Of a DNA stretch of 5,648 nt, positions 1 through 5,648 are shown in pieces (positions within the stretch are counted from its first letter, which is position 1; every line of letters begins with the position of its first letter). Under the pieces are notes generated by a model, which was not told the DNA's origin, ran no database searches, and saw nothing but the letters and a program-made list of their open reading frames with translations. Source of the stretch: Globobulimina sp. Its lineage: Eukaryota; Foraminifera; Rotaliida. Both the position numbers and the translations under genes were made by a program. The stretch is taken from NCBI GenBank assembly GCA_003354225.1, contig PIVH01000477.1, positions 1 to 5,648 on the forward strand, read 5' to 3'.

Positions 1-69
1 TCTGACTCTGCTCCATTAGCTTCTTCTGCTTCCTTAGCTCCTTCCGCTTCTTTCCATAAATTAACATGA
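1..69. other. Possible edge of a host coding region with a tripeptide-type repeat
   Basis: Five degenerate 9-nt units with GCT at their centre occupy 7-51. On the plus strand the frame from base 1 is open and ends with TGA at 67-69, giving Ser/Ala/Leu/Pro-rich residues ending FHKLT. On the minus strand the frame is open from 113 down to the window edge. It gives a hydrophobic stretch, then a segment with Ala centred in five acidic or Gly triplets, but with no Met. Either could be the end or an exon of a low-complexity protein. The 9-nt period keeps both frames. The evidence is too short to choose a strand or to name a product. Confidence 0.25.
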
Positions 70-697
70 TTCTTTGCAATGATTATTCCATATAAAACAA
101 TGCATAAAATTTGTTACAATAGATTTCATATTAGATGGTGGTATTAGAAAAAGTGTGTTCTTTTGGAATAAAGAGAAAAACCCAGAGAAAGCCTTGAATG
201 TCATTTTAATTATATTCAAGTGGAAAAAACTTATTTATATTAAGCAAACGGGAATATGTATAATTTAAATTCAATTAAATACATCAATAACTTGCAATAT
301 ATTACATTGAGAAACAATAAATATATGCATAACACATTGGTGAGAGGTGGGTGGGAAAACGGAAAAGTTTGTTGAAGCTCAGAAAACTTTACACTTCAAC
401 AATCCACAAAACCAAACAATCAAAATAAGCAGAAATACTCCGTTACACTTGTATTTATGATGTATCAAGGAATTGACTAAATGCCAAAAATTTGCGCAAG
501 AGATGCGAGTTAATTTTCTTGCATAGTCTATACAAATACTCACGAATGATACGACTGATCTGTATCGAAGGGAAAGGAGGGAATATGTTGAAGCTGTCAA
601 AGCATTGTTGCAGCGATGACATAATATTGACATTTCGATTTTTTTATAGATTTTATGCTGTCAATAATTTAGCCAATAAATTAAATAATAAAAAAAA
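70..697. other. AT-rich stretch without a convincing gene, probably flanking DNA
   Basis: I see no protein-coding or RNA gene here. The only frames of any length lack recognisable motifs and are short enough to arise by chance. The plus strand has AATAAA at 167-172, 316-321 and 675-680; the first could serve a plus-strand gene ending at 69, but these hexamers are expected often in AT-rich DNA. An A8 run lies at 690-697 beside the inferred retrotransposon terminus. A perfect inverted repeat at 369-402 is listed separately. Whether this stretch is host DNA or a longer 3' part of the element cannot be decided from one copy. Confidence 0.5.
369..402. repeat. Perfect 9-bp inverted repeat with 16-nt spacer
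   Basis: TTGTTGAAG at 369-377 is the exact reverse complement of CTTCAACAA at 394-402. A second overlapping pair, AAAGTTT (364-370) and AAACTTT (384-390), could form a competing stem. No T-run typical of a polymerase III stop and no adjacent gene end gives it an obvious role; it may be a chance hairpin in AT-rich DNA. Confidence 0.5.
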
Positions 698-765
698 TAT
701 ACATGATACACATGATACACAAGTACACATGGTCCAGTTACTCGAGTTGCTTACACATGATACAC
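698..765. repeat. Short direct repeats of a TACACATGATACAC unit
   Basis: On the plus strand the 14-mer TACACATGATACAC occurs exactly at 707-720 and 752-765, and with one change at 698-711, overlapping the first. Within this, ATGATACAC is an exact head-to-tail 9-mer pair at 703-711 and 712-720, with a third copy at 757-765. On the element's sense strand the unit reads GTGTATCAT, and the tandem pair lies at the inferred 3' end, where repeat tails are found in several LINE families. Confidence 0.75.
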
Positions 766-781
766 TTGTGCATCATGTGTA
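707..781 (-). promoter_or_regulatory. 3' UTR hairpin with an 18-bp stem, possible RT recognition structure
   Basis: Positions 707-724 and 764-781 are inverted copies matching at 17 of 18 positions, with a 39-nt loop. The one mismatch (A717 against C771 on the plus strand) becomes a U-G wobble in minus-strand RNA, so the stem is continuous in the element's transcript. The loop includes the 8-bp palindrome ACTCGAGT (740-747). An alternative fold exists because 752-765 and 768-781 are also inverted copies at 13 of 14 positions, only 2 nt apart, so the two arms compete for 768-781. A role in template recognition is inferred from better-known LINEs. Confidence 0.6.
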
Positions 782-810
782 GCTATGTGTTCCTATGTGC
801 ATTCATGTGT
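775..810 (-). repeat. Four ACACAT-type hexamers spaced exactly 10 nt apart
   Basis: On the plus strand ATGTGT is at 775-780, 785-790 and 805-810, and ATGTGC at 795-800, each separated by four variable bases. On the sense strand these are ACACAT or GCACAT. The hexamer is also part of the hairpin arms, so this array lies just 5' of, and overlaps, the hairpin in the element RNA. It may be an array of binding sites or the remains of a decayed 10-nt tandem repeat. Confidence 0.7.
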
Positions 811-902
811 TTTTATACTATGATATCCAATGCATTCTCACCATAGGGTTTCTAGACAGACATGATTAAAGATGTAGTTTCTAGTGAGTAGTAGGGGCAC
901 AT

Positions 903-3900
903 TCAGCCAGGGAGTAAGTCTGGCTCCATGCTCACCGATTGCTGAAACATCCCGGCGAGGTTGTTTATGGTATCAAACGAGATACCATTTGTGAACTGAA
1001 ATGATCTGTATTTGGCATACTGTGTTGAATTATAATGAGCATTTAAATAGTTGGAGTTATTGGGATGCATTCTTCCTATCTCTGCCAATTTATCTGCCAC
1101 ATTATTGAATGGCTGCTGCTTCGGTTTAGTATGTGATTTGACTTTCCAGAGTATGCTCTCACTTTTTTTTATGTATTTTTGTGTATTGATAAACAGATTG
1201 GAATGGGCTAACTTATTTATTCTATGTGGAGTGATGATCAGTGGGACGAAGTTGTATAAGGAATCAGTAAATATGATTTTTCTTCGATTATTGGTGTCAA
1301 TGTTGCAGTATTTTATGAGAAAGTCAGATTTATGGATGGCAAATAGCTCTCCAAAGTGGTTGGTTTGGGCTCCTATGGGTTGCGAGAAGCAGTGAATGGT
1401 GTTGTCGTCCAATATGAATATACCAATGCCGGTGGTGTTTGTTCTTGGATCATGGGATGAGTCCGTAGCTATTATTAAGTCATGGGGCTGCAGTCTATTT
1501 TTATTTGCATGCCATTCAGTGATGTTTCGATTTCGAGTGTGATATAAGGGCATTTTGGAGGGCATGGTAATATGTTTGTTTCTCATTCTGGTGAGGTTCA
1601 ATTTATTTTGGTTTAGTCGGAATATGTTGAATATCCAGCGGTGAGTTTGTGAGATTAGATTCCGATACAACGTGTATTTGTCGACATTTATGTTTATTCT
1701 TTTGTGTTTGTAGACAAATTTATTAGTCTCTGAATCATAAACATTAGCACCACATAGGATTTTCCAGAAGCGGGACTTGTGGACATTTACATTGCGACAA
1801 AGCTCAATCAATCTTTGCATATACAGTTGATTGTGTATTTTATTTATGGCGGATCCATTTTGGGCAAAGATGAAACTGGCATGATACCAATAGTCACGGC
1901 GTAATGCATCCAGTACAGGACACATGACTGCAAGATGTAATTCTAATGGTTTGTCAATATTATTATGGCACATATTGCAGTATTTATCATATTGGTTGAA
2001 GTTATAAAACAATTCGCGGTATTTTTCAATCATCGGTGCATTGACATAATCGGCCAACTCATTTATTTCATACATATTCATCGGTCTGTAGTCACTAGTG
2101 ACATGATTTAGTATTTTTAATGGGTGATATTTATTTAATTTATTGAGGATGTATTTATGTTGCGTCTCGATTATGATCGGTCGCAGTTCATGCGGTTGGG
2201 AGACTGTATCAAATGGATCAATCATCTGGACAGAATTTTGTGTTTGCTCTACAACAATGGGTAGCCACTGTCTTTTCAATGCAGCATATTGCTTATATAA
2301 TTTATGGTGATTTATATGGGACAATTGCGCCCATTTATGCATGAGGGATACATTTGGAATGTGTAACAATTTCCAATAAAAGACTAATTTTAAGGAAACC
2401 CATCTTTCAAAAGGCGTTGGGATGCCAGCCCATAAATATAGTTGTTCAGGGACGAAGTTCTTTATATTGGTCTGTATTTTGATCGCATTTAACTGTTTCT
2501 GGGTCGCCTCGGCTAAGTTTATGTGGTCACAGTCCAATATCTGCGCAAAAATCTCCGTATAGACCAGATAAAACGTTTTCAGGATTCGTATCTTGTCATC
2601 CAATGAAATATAATCATGGTTAAAGTCTAGGGAGGTTAATATTCGTGCTTTGTTGTCCAGTTTCTTTAGAAAGTGTTTGTTAGTGTGTTTAGTGGAGACC
2701 AGATTTGAGTCATCATAGCTGCACAACATGGCACCTAAGTAACGCATAAATGTTGTGCAGTTTAGCGTATCTCCATTCAAACTCAGTTTAAGATGCATCA
2801 CCGATGGGCTATATCCACGATCATAGCGTATGTTACGCCACATTATTGGAAACGGTTTATTTGTTATGTCATTATAAAAATCATTATGTTTTTTAAACAA
2901 CGCGAGATATTTGGACGGGATCTCTGCTTTATCATAGGCACGAATTTGATTATGAACATCTATTGCCATTATTCTATTATTCACAGGTTTCTGTATTAAT
3001 ATCATTGGAGCGGGTTTATTATGGTGGACTGCGTCAGTTTCATAGTATTCATTGTTTATTAATATTATATCATTTATATTATAAGTATCTATATTATTTT
3101 TATTAATTGTGTCATCATTATATATCATTGTCATGCATTTTTTATTATTGAATCGATAGTTCCATTGCTTACTATGACGTTCGCATATTTTTATTGAATT
3201 ATTTAGGTGCGAGATTTTATTGGCGGTCAATATAATATCATCGGCATAGAAGATACACGCTATTTTCTCATTGGGGTCAGGCGAAAATGCACCATTCCCA
3301 GATGCCTGCAGTTCAAAAATCATATCATTGAGGAATGCCGCGTACAACACAGGGGACAGAACCGACCCTTGTAACACACCATTATGCAGTACGAATTTAT
3401 TAGAGATAAACGGGAGATCTCTTATTGCGGCATGCGAGTTATTGTAAACTGCTTTAATTATTTTGCAAATATGGATGGGAATATCGAAGTTAGTGTGTAA
3501 TTTGTAAATTAATCCTTTGCGCCAGACTGTGTCGAAAGCTTTTCGTATATCCAGAAGAGCACAATATAGCGGGATATCTCTCATTTTTGCTGTTTCAGCT
3601 ATCAAGTTTAGTGCACCTATTTGTTCTGGCACTCCTCTTTTAGAGCGGTTGCCACCTTGTAAAATGTGAAGGTTTGCTCTGAATTTATGTGAAATGCACA
3701 TTTCCCACAGTACCAATCGTTCGTACGCCTTAAATATTATTGGTAGGAGAGTTATTGGTCGATATTGGTTTGGAGTGCAGCCATTTGGGGTTTTTAGAAT
3801 TGGGATAATCGAACCCAACCTGAAGTAGTATGGGATATAATAAGTACTATTCCACACATTATACAGTGTGCACAGTATCTGGTTTATGAGAGTTTGGTTG

Positions 3901-5648
3901 GTCTTTAGGTGGATAGTCTTAATGCCATCGTATCCCGGTGCACTGTTAGGGTTTGCCTGTTTTATTGCAAGCTCAATGGATTTGAACTTACTTACATTGG
4001 GAGCAGGTATTTCGACACATTCCTGCTTCTGTTCATTTTCTTGTGTTATAGTGCGATCCGGCAGATATCCAGGAGTTTGACGTTGAATATCAATTATTAC
4101 GTCATTATCAGTATCCGTATCACCGTCAGTATCATGTTCTAAGTTATACAGTTCATTCAGTATCGGCTGCGTTGGAGGGAGGTAATTTGGGTCAAAGTGG
4201 GGTGTTAGGCCTTCCTCCATCTCGTTATCATCAGGAAAGTGGCACTCACCACTAAATATTGGCAATGTTGGCGGTTCAGTTATCTCCCGTTCATTGTCTG
4301 GCTTTTTTTGCTTATTTGGGATGAAGACTAGTTCGTTTGTTACAAATTCATTCAAATTGCTGTCAAACTGGTTGATGTCATCTATTTTATCATTGGTTAT
4401 TGGGTCCGCCATCGGTCCACATATTGATCCAAAGAATTGTTGCAAAGCGGTGTTTTTATCCATTATCTTATTTTTATATTTCAAGAACGGCTCATCAACT
4501 ACAAAATCCTTATTCTTATTGTATCTTTTAAATGTTTTTAATTTATTCGAATGATTCAGATCATTGAAACGGATGGTATTTTGCGTCAATCTATTTTGCT
4601 TATTATGGACAAACTCTTTTTCTGCCTCAACTATCAAATTATGCATTTCATTGGTATTTGTATTTGTATTCATGAAAAGTCGTTGTTTTATATTTAGGGA
4701 CATCTGTTTCGAGGACATATTGGTCCAATTATTGGCCGCGTCATAATCAACAACACCAAATGCTTTAATTGTTGCGAGGTGAATTATGTACATAGTTGAT
4801 ATGTACTCTCTTTCAGATTCTTTTTGGTAAAATGTTGTGTTTGTGCTGAACTTCTGTAGGTGCCGGGCTCTGTTTTTCAGGATATTTTGGTGCAATTTCA
4901 ACAGCGCGTCATTGGGTGCATACTGTCGTAGCACATAGTGTTTGTCAATAATATTGGTTTGGCATTTTATGTTATTTGGCGTAAATATCACTGGTCTGTG
5001 GTCCATAAACACAGGATGTGTATCAACACGCATTGATTTGATAGAATTTAGTTCTGCAGTGATTACGTAATCTATTATTGAACCACCAGTGTTACCGGCA
5101 CCTTTCGCGAGATATGTCAGGAACTTTGGGGCAAACTGAGGATTCGCTATTTTCAGCTGGGTATTATCAAGCATTTTCTTCATATATTTGTAGTGCGAAT
5201 TGGTGGCATGATCCATAGTCATGTTACCCATACGGGCATTGAAGTCACCGATTATATACATATCGTTACATTCATTTTTAAATTTATTAATATCATTTGT
5301 TAATGTCTCATAAAAGTCAGCGCTACGTTTGGCCATTTGCGGCTTATATGTTCTCGTATAATTAACGGCAATGTAAGTTGGTTTATTATTATTGGTATTT
5401 TCGATCGCAATCCATGCAGTATTATGGCCTCTCGTTTTTTTTATTAATCGGATTTTGTTTTTTAGAGTCATTTTATGGTAAATCAGTATGCCACCAACGT
5501 TCTTGGGGTTATTTGTGGTGACTGGGGATTTATGGACAATTAATTTGTATCCTGGCAAGCTCCAATCCGGTCTGTGAACCCTTCGCGTGTCAATTAAGAG
5601 AATGATATCCAATTTATGGTGAATTACGAGTTGCTGCATGTATGGGTG
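903..5648 (-). CDS. LINE polyprotein: APE endonuclease, reverse transcriptase, CCHC zinc knuckle, RNase H (N-terminus cut by the window)
   Basis: This protein would carry out target-primed reverse transcription in the nucleus: nicking of genomic DNA, cDNA synthesis on the nick and removal of the RNA template. Counting from the Met at 5639 (1578 residues to the TGA at 903-905), the order is APE endonuclease about 1-220, linker about 221-550, RT about 551-975, a helical region, CCHC knuckle 1221-1240, and RNase H about 1385-1525, followed by a tail of about 50 residues. The Met at 5639 is probably internal. The frame stays open through three more codons (His-Pro-Tyr) to the edge, and the first strand of the endonuclease with its conserved Asn is missing, so I estimate 25-30 or more residues lie upstream. 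There is no internal stop or frameshift. RT and RNase H catalytic residues are all present, suggesting a functional or very recent copy. Codon use is AT-rich and Asn/Ile/Lys/Tyr are abundant. Identification as a LINE protein is secure; the clade is not. Confidence 0.95.
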   Translation of the reverse strand, partial: HPYMQQLVIHHKLDIILLIDTRRVHRPDWSLPGYKLIVHKSPVTTNNPKNVGGILIYHKMTLKNKIRLIKKTRGHNTAWIAIENTNNNKPTYIAVNYTRTYKPQMAKRSADFYETLTNDINKFKNECNDMYIIGDFNARMGNMTMDHATNSHYKYMKKMLDNTQLKIANPQFAPKFLTYLAKGAGNTGGSIIDYVITAELNSIKSMRVDTHPVFMDHRPVIFTPNNIKCQTNIIDKHYVLRQYAPNDALLKLHQNILKNRARHLQKFSTNTTFYQKESEREYISTMYIIHLATIKAFGVVDYDAANNWTNMSSKQMSLNIKQRLFMNTNTNTNEMHNLIVEAEKEFVHNKQNRLTQNTIRFNDLNHSNKLKTFKRYNKNKDFVVDEPFLKYKNKIMDKNTALQQFFGSICGPMADPITNDKIDDINQFDSNLNEFVTNELVFIPNKQKKPDNEREITEPPTLPIFSGECHFPDDNEMEEGLTPHFDPNYLPPTQPILNELYNLEHDTDGDTDTDNDVIIDIQRQTPGYLPDRTITQENEQKQECVEIPAPNVSKFKSIELAIKQANPNSAPGYDGIKTIHLKTNQTLINQILCTLYNVWNSTYYIPYYFRLGSIIPILKTPNGCTPNQYRPITLLPIIFKAYERLVLWEMCISHKFRANLHILQGGNRSKRGVPEQIGALNLIAETAKMRDIPLYCALLDIRKAFDTVWRKGLIYKLHTNFDIPIHICKIIKAVYNNSHAAIRDLPFISNKFVLHNGVLQGSVLSPVLYAAFLNDMIFELQASGNGAFSPDPNEKIACIFYADDIILTANKISHLNNSIKICERHSKQWNYRFNNKKCMTMIYNDDTINKNNIDTYNINDIILINNEYYETDAVHHNKPAPMILIQKPVNNRIMAIDVHNQIRAYDKAEIPSKYLALFKKHNDFYNDITNKPFPIMWRNIRYDRGYSPSVMHLKLSLNGDTLNCTTFMRYLGAMLCSYDDSNLVSTKHTNKHFLKKLDNKARILTSLDFNHDYISLDDKIRILKTFYLVYTEIFAQILDCDHINLAEATQKQLNAIKIQTNIKNFVPEQLYLWAGIPTPFERWVSLKLVFYWKLLHIPNVSLMHKWAQLSHINHHKLYKQYAALKRQWLPIVVEQTQNSVQMIDPFDTVSQPHELRPIIIETQHKYILNKLNKYHPLKILNHVTSDYRPMNMYEINELADYVNAPMIEKYRELFYNFNQYDKYCNMCHNNIDKPLELHLAVMCPVLDALRRDYWYHASFIFAQNGSAINKIHNQLYMQRLIELCRNVNVHKSRFWKILCGANVYDSETNKFVYKHKRININVDKYTLYRNLISQTHRWIFNIFRLNQNKLNLTRMRNKHITMPSKMPLYHTRNRNITEWHANKNRLQPHDLIIATDSSHDPRTNTTGIGIFILDDNTIHCFSQPIGAQTNHFGELFAIHKSDFLIKYCNIDTNNRRKIIFTDSLYNFVPLIITPHRINKLAHSNLFINTQKYIKKSESILWKVKSHTKPKQQPFNNVADKLAEIGRMHPNNSNYLNAHYNSTQYAKYRSFQFTNGISFDTINNLAGMFQQSVSMEPDLLPG
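1065..1487 (-). other. RNase H domain
   Basis: Residues about 1385-1525 fit a type I RNase H. The catalytic set is complete: Asp1393 in ATDSS, Glu1431 in GELFAIHKS, Asp1459 in IFTDS, and Asp1516 in NNVADKLAE. The active-site His1503 in WKVKSH is also present. The domain would degrade the RNA strand of the RNA-cDNA hybrid. Its position at the far C-terminus after the zinc knuckle is typical of the RNase H-bearing LINE clades. A tail of about 50 residues follows with no recognised motif. Confidence 0.9.
1920..1979 (-). other. CCHC zinc knuckle downstream of the RT
   Basis: Residues 1221-1240 have Cys1221, Cys1224, His1235 and Cys1240, that is C-X2-C-X10-H-X4-C, followed by Pro and a helix with LRRDYW. 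This matches the zinc-binding motif that many LINE proteins carry after the RT, where it is thought to contact nucleic acid. All four ligands are intact. Confidence 0.85.
2715..3992 (-). other. Reverse transcriptase domain (non-LTR type, YADD)
   Basis: RT motifs appear in the expected order: a SAPGYDGI motif (566-573), a fingers segment with YRPITLLP (626-633), QGGNRSKRG (661-669), motif A LLDIRKAFD (695-703, catalytic Asp697), motif B NGVLQGSVLSP (753-763), motif C FYADD (797-801, catalytic Asp800 and Asp801), motif D around Asn831 to Lys834, and motif E MRYLGAML (965-972). The spacing from motif A to C is normal apart from a small extra loop before motif C (780-790). Motif D to motif E is separated by about 130 residues instead of a few dozen, so there is an insertion there, described separately. 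The thumb and its helical extension follow to about residue 1090. Confidence 0.95.
2802..3116 (-). other. Insertion of about 105 residues inside the RT, between motifs D and E
   Basis: Residues about 842-946 lie between the motif D segment ending near 841 and the strand leading into MRYLGAML. The first 25 residues are an Asn/Ile/Asp-rich low-complexity stretch encoded by very AT-rich DNA (about 3049-3132). The remainder looks folded, with hydrophobic strands such as PMILIQKP (877-884) and aromatic segments such as KYLALFKKHNDFY (910-922). The frame is unbroken, and no splice signal or stop suggests an intron. I recognise no domain in it. Confidence 0.6.
3990..4979 (-). other. Endonuclease-RT linker with an acidic, Pro-rich segment
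   Basis: Residues 221-550 join the endonuclease to the RT and contain no motif I recognise. The first part (about 221-400) is basic and probably helical. It includes an Asn-Thr run at 324-330 encoded by a short hexamer repeat (about 4654-4671). The second part (about 440-548) is rich in Pro, Glu and Asp, with an Asp-Thr repeat at 503-511, and is likely disordered. At about 330 residues it seems longer than the linker in many LINE proteins, which is a judgement from memory of the family rather than a measurement. Confidence 0.6.
4980..5639 (-). other. APE-like endonuclease domain
   Basis: Residues 1-220 match the exonuclease/endonuclease/phosphatase fold used by LINEs to nick the target. Visible landmarks are DIILLIDTR (11-19), the GGILIY strand (49-54), AVNYTR (91-96, the place of the family's conserved Tyr), GDFNAR (131-136, with catalytic Asp132 and Asn134), SIIDYVIT (187-194, with Asp190) and MDHRPV (212-217, with the Asp213-His214 pair). 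The metal-binding Glu usually found in a QET-type motif is Asp17 here. The N-terminal strand carrying the first conserved Asn is off the window. Target specificity cannot be predicted from the sequence. Confidence 0.9.

Larger units (their letters stand above)
698..902 (-). other. 3' untranslated region of the retrotransposon
   Basis: This stretch follows the stop codon of the polyprotein on the element's sense strand. It has no coding frame of note. In sense order it holds about 90 nt of unstructured sequence, then four hexamers at 10-nt spacing (810 down to 775), then a hairpin (781 down to 707), and finally a 9-nt tandem pair (720 down to 703). No AATAAA was found on the sense strand between the stop codon and position 1, and no A-tail is visible. 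LINEs without poly(A) commonly end in short tandem repeats and a stem-loop recognised by their own RT, which is the likely role here. Confidence 0.6.
698..5648 (-). mobile_element. Non-LTR retrotransposon (LINE), APE-RT-CCHC-RNase H type, 5' end outside the window
   Basis: The element reads right to left. It consists of a long polyprotein frame (903 to the window edge) followed by a roughly 200-nt 3' untranslated region with short tandem repeats and a strong hairpin. No long terminal repeat, integrase or protease is seen, and the APE endonuclease plus RT with YADD and a C-terminal RNase H defines a LINE. No poly(A) run ends the sense strand. Instead the sense strand reaches two copies of GTGTATCAT (703-720) and then a T-rich stretch, so I place the 3' terminus near 698-703 by inference. 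No target-site duplication can be tested because the 5' end lies beyond the window. A separate ORF1 (gag-like protein), if present, would lie off the right edge. The clade is unresolved; C-terminal RNase H is typical of I, Tad, LOA and Ingi-like elements. The 3' boundary is uncertain by perhaps hundreds of bases. Confidence 0.88.

Noticed and set aside
379-633. Minus-strand frame of 84 codons in the left flank
   Set aside because: The translation is Cys/Ser/Leu-rich with no recognisable motif; the length is within chance for this composition, and it overlaps the inverted repeat at 369-402.
690-697. A8 run as a poly(A) tail of the element
   Set aside because: The run is on the plus strand, which is antisense to the element, so it reads as T in the element's sense strand. 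It could only be the tail of a plus-strand insertion, for which there is no other sign.
492-782. Plus-strand frame of 96 codons in the left flank
   Set aside because: It runs from AT-rich flank straight through the short repeats at 698-781, where repetition of a stop-free unit keeps it open; the product has no recognisable motif and ends in His/Thr repeats.
698-810. CRISPR-like or bacterial repeat array
   Set aside because: Units are 6-14 nt with irregular orientation and no uniform spacers, and the context is a eukaryotic LINE.
1051-1395. Plus-strand frames antisense to the polyprotein (also at 2793-2999, 3868-4142 and 4294-4746)
   Set aside because: They are mirror frames of a long well-supported coding sequence on the other strand. 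Their Phe/Leu/Cys-rich translations are what antisense of an Asn/Lys/Ile-rich protein gives.
5637-5639. ATG at 5639 as the true start of the polyprotein
   Set aside because: The same frame is open upstream to the window edge, and the conserved first strand of the endonuclease domain is missing, so the start very likely lies outside.
903-5648. Group II intron, retron or LTR-element RT as an alternative identity
   Set aside because: The APE domain, YLG motif E, CCHC knuckle after the RT and C-terminal RNase H, with no protease, integrase or maturase domain, fit a LINE and not these classes.

Overview
The window is dominated by one mobile element on the minus strand: a non-LTR retrotransposon (LINE) with a single continuous open frame running from the right edge of the window down to a TGA at 903-905. 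The predicted protein has, in order, an APE-type endonuclease, a long partly acidic linker, a reverse transcriptase with YADD, a CCHC zinc knuckle and a C-terminal RNase H. This order and the element type point to a eukaryotic nuclear genome. The sequence is AT-rich, the protein is correspondingly rich in Asn, Ile, Lys and Tyr, and the frame is consistent with the standard code. I cannot name the organism. The presence of RNase H together with APE and CCHC suggests the broad I/Tad/Ingi-like group of LINEs, but the clade cannot be fixed by eye.

Layout: 1-69 is a short stretch with a degenerate 9-nt periodic repeat that may be the edge of a host coding region. 70-697 is AT-rich DNA with no convincing gene and one perfect 9-bp inverted repeat (369-402). 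About 698-902 is the 3' untranslated part of the retrotransposon. It holds two adjacent 9-bp tandem units, a hairpin with an 18-bp stem (707-724 with 764-781) and four ACACAT-like hexamers spaced exactly 10 nt apart. 903-5648 is the polyprotein, cut at its N-terminus by the window edge.

How the parts would work together: in established LINE biology the endonuclease nicks a chromosomal target, the reverse transcriptase primes on the nick and copies the element RNA from its 3' end, and RNase H removes the template. The zinc knuckle and the structured 3' RNA are plausible contributors to template recognition. All catalytic residues visible for RT and RNase H are present and there is no internal stop or frameshift over about 4.7 kb, so this copy looks young or recently active. 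The most unusual points are an insertion of roughly 100 residues between RT motifs D and E, an Asp in the place of the usual endonuclease Glu, and the repeat-built 3' hairpin, whose only imperfect position becomes a G-U pair specifically in the element's own transcript.
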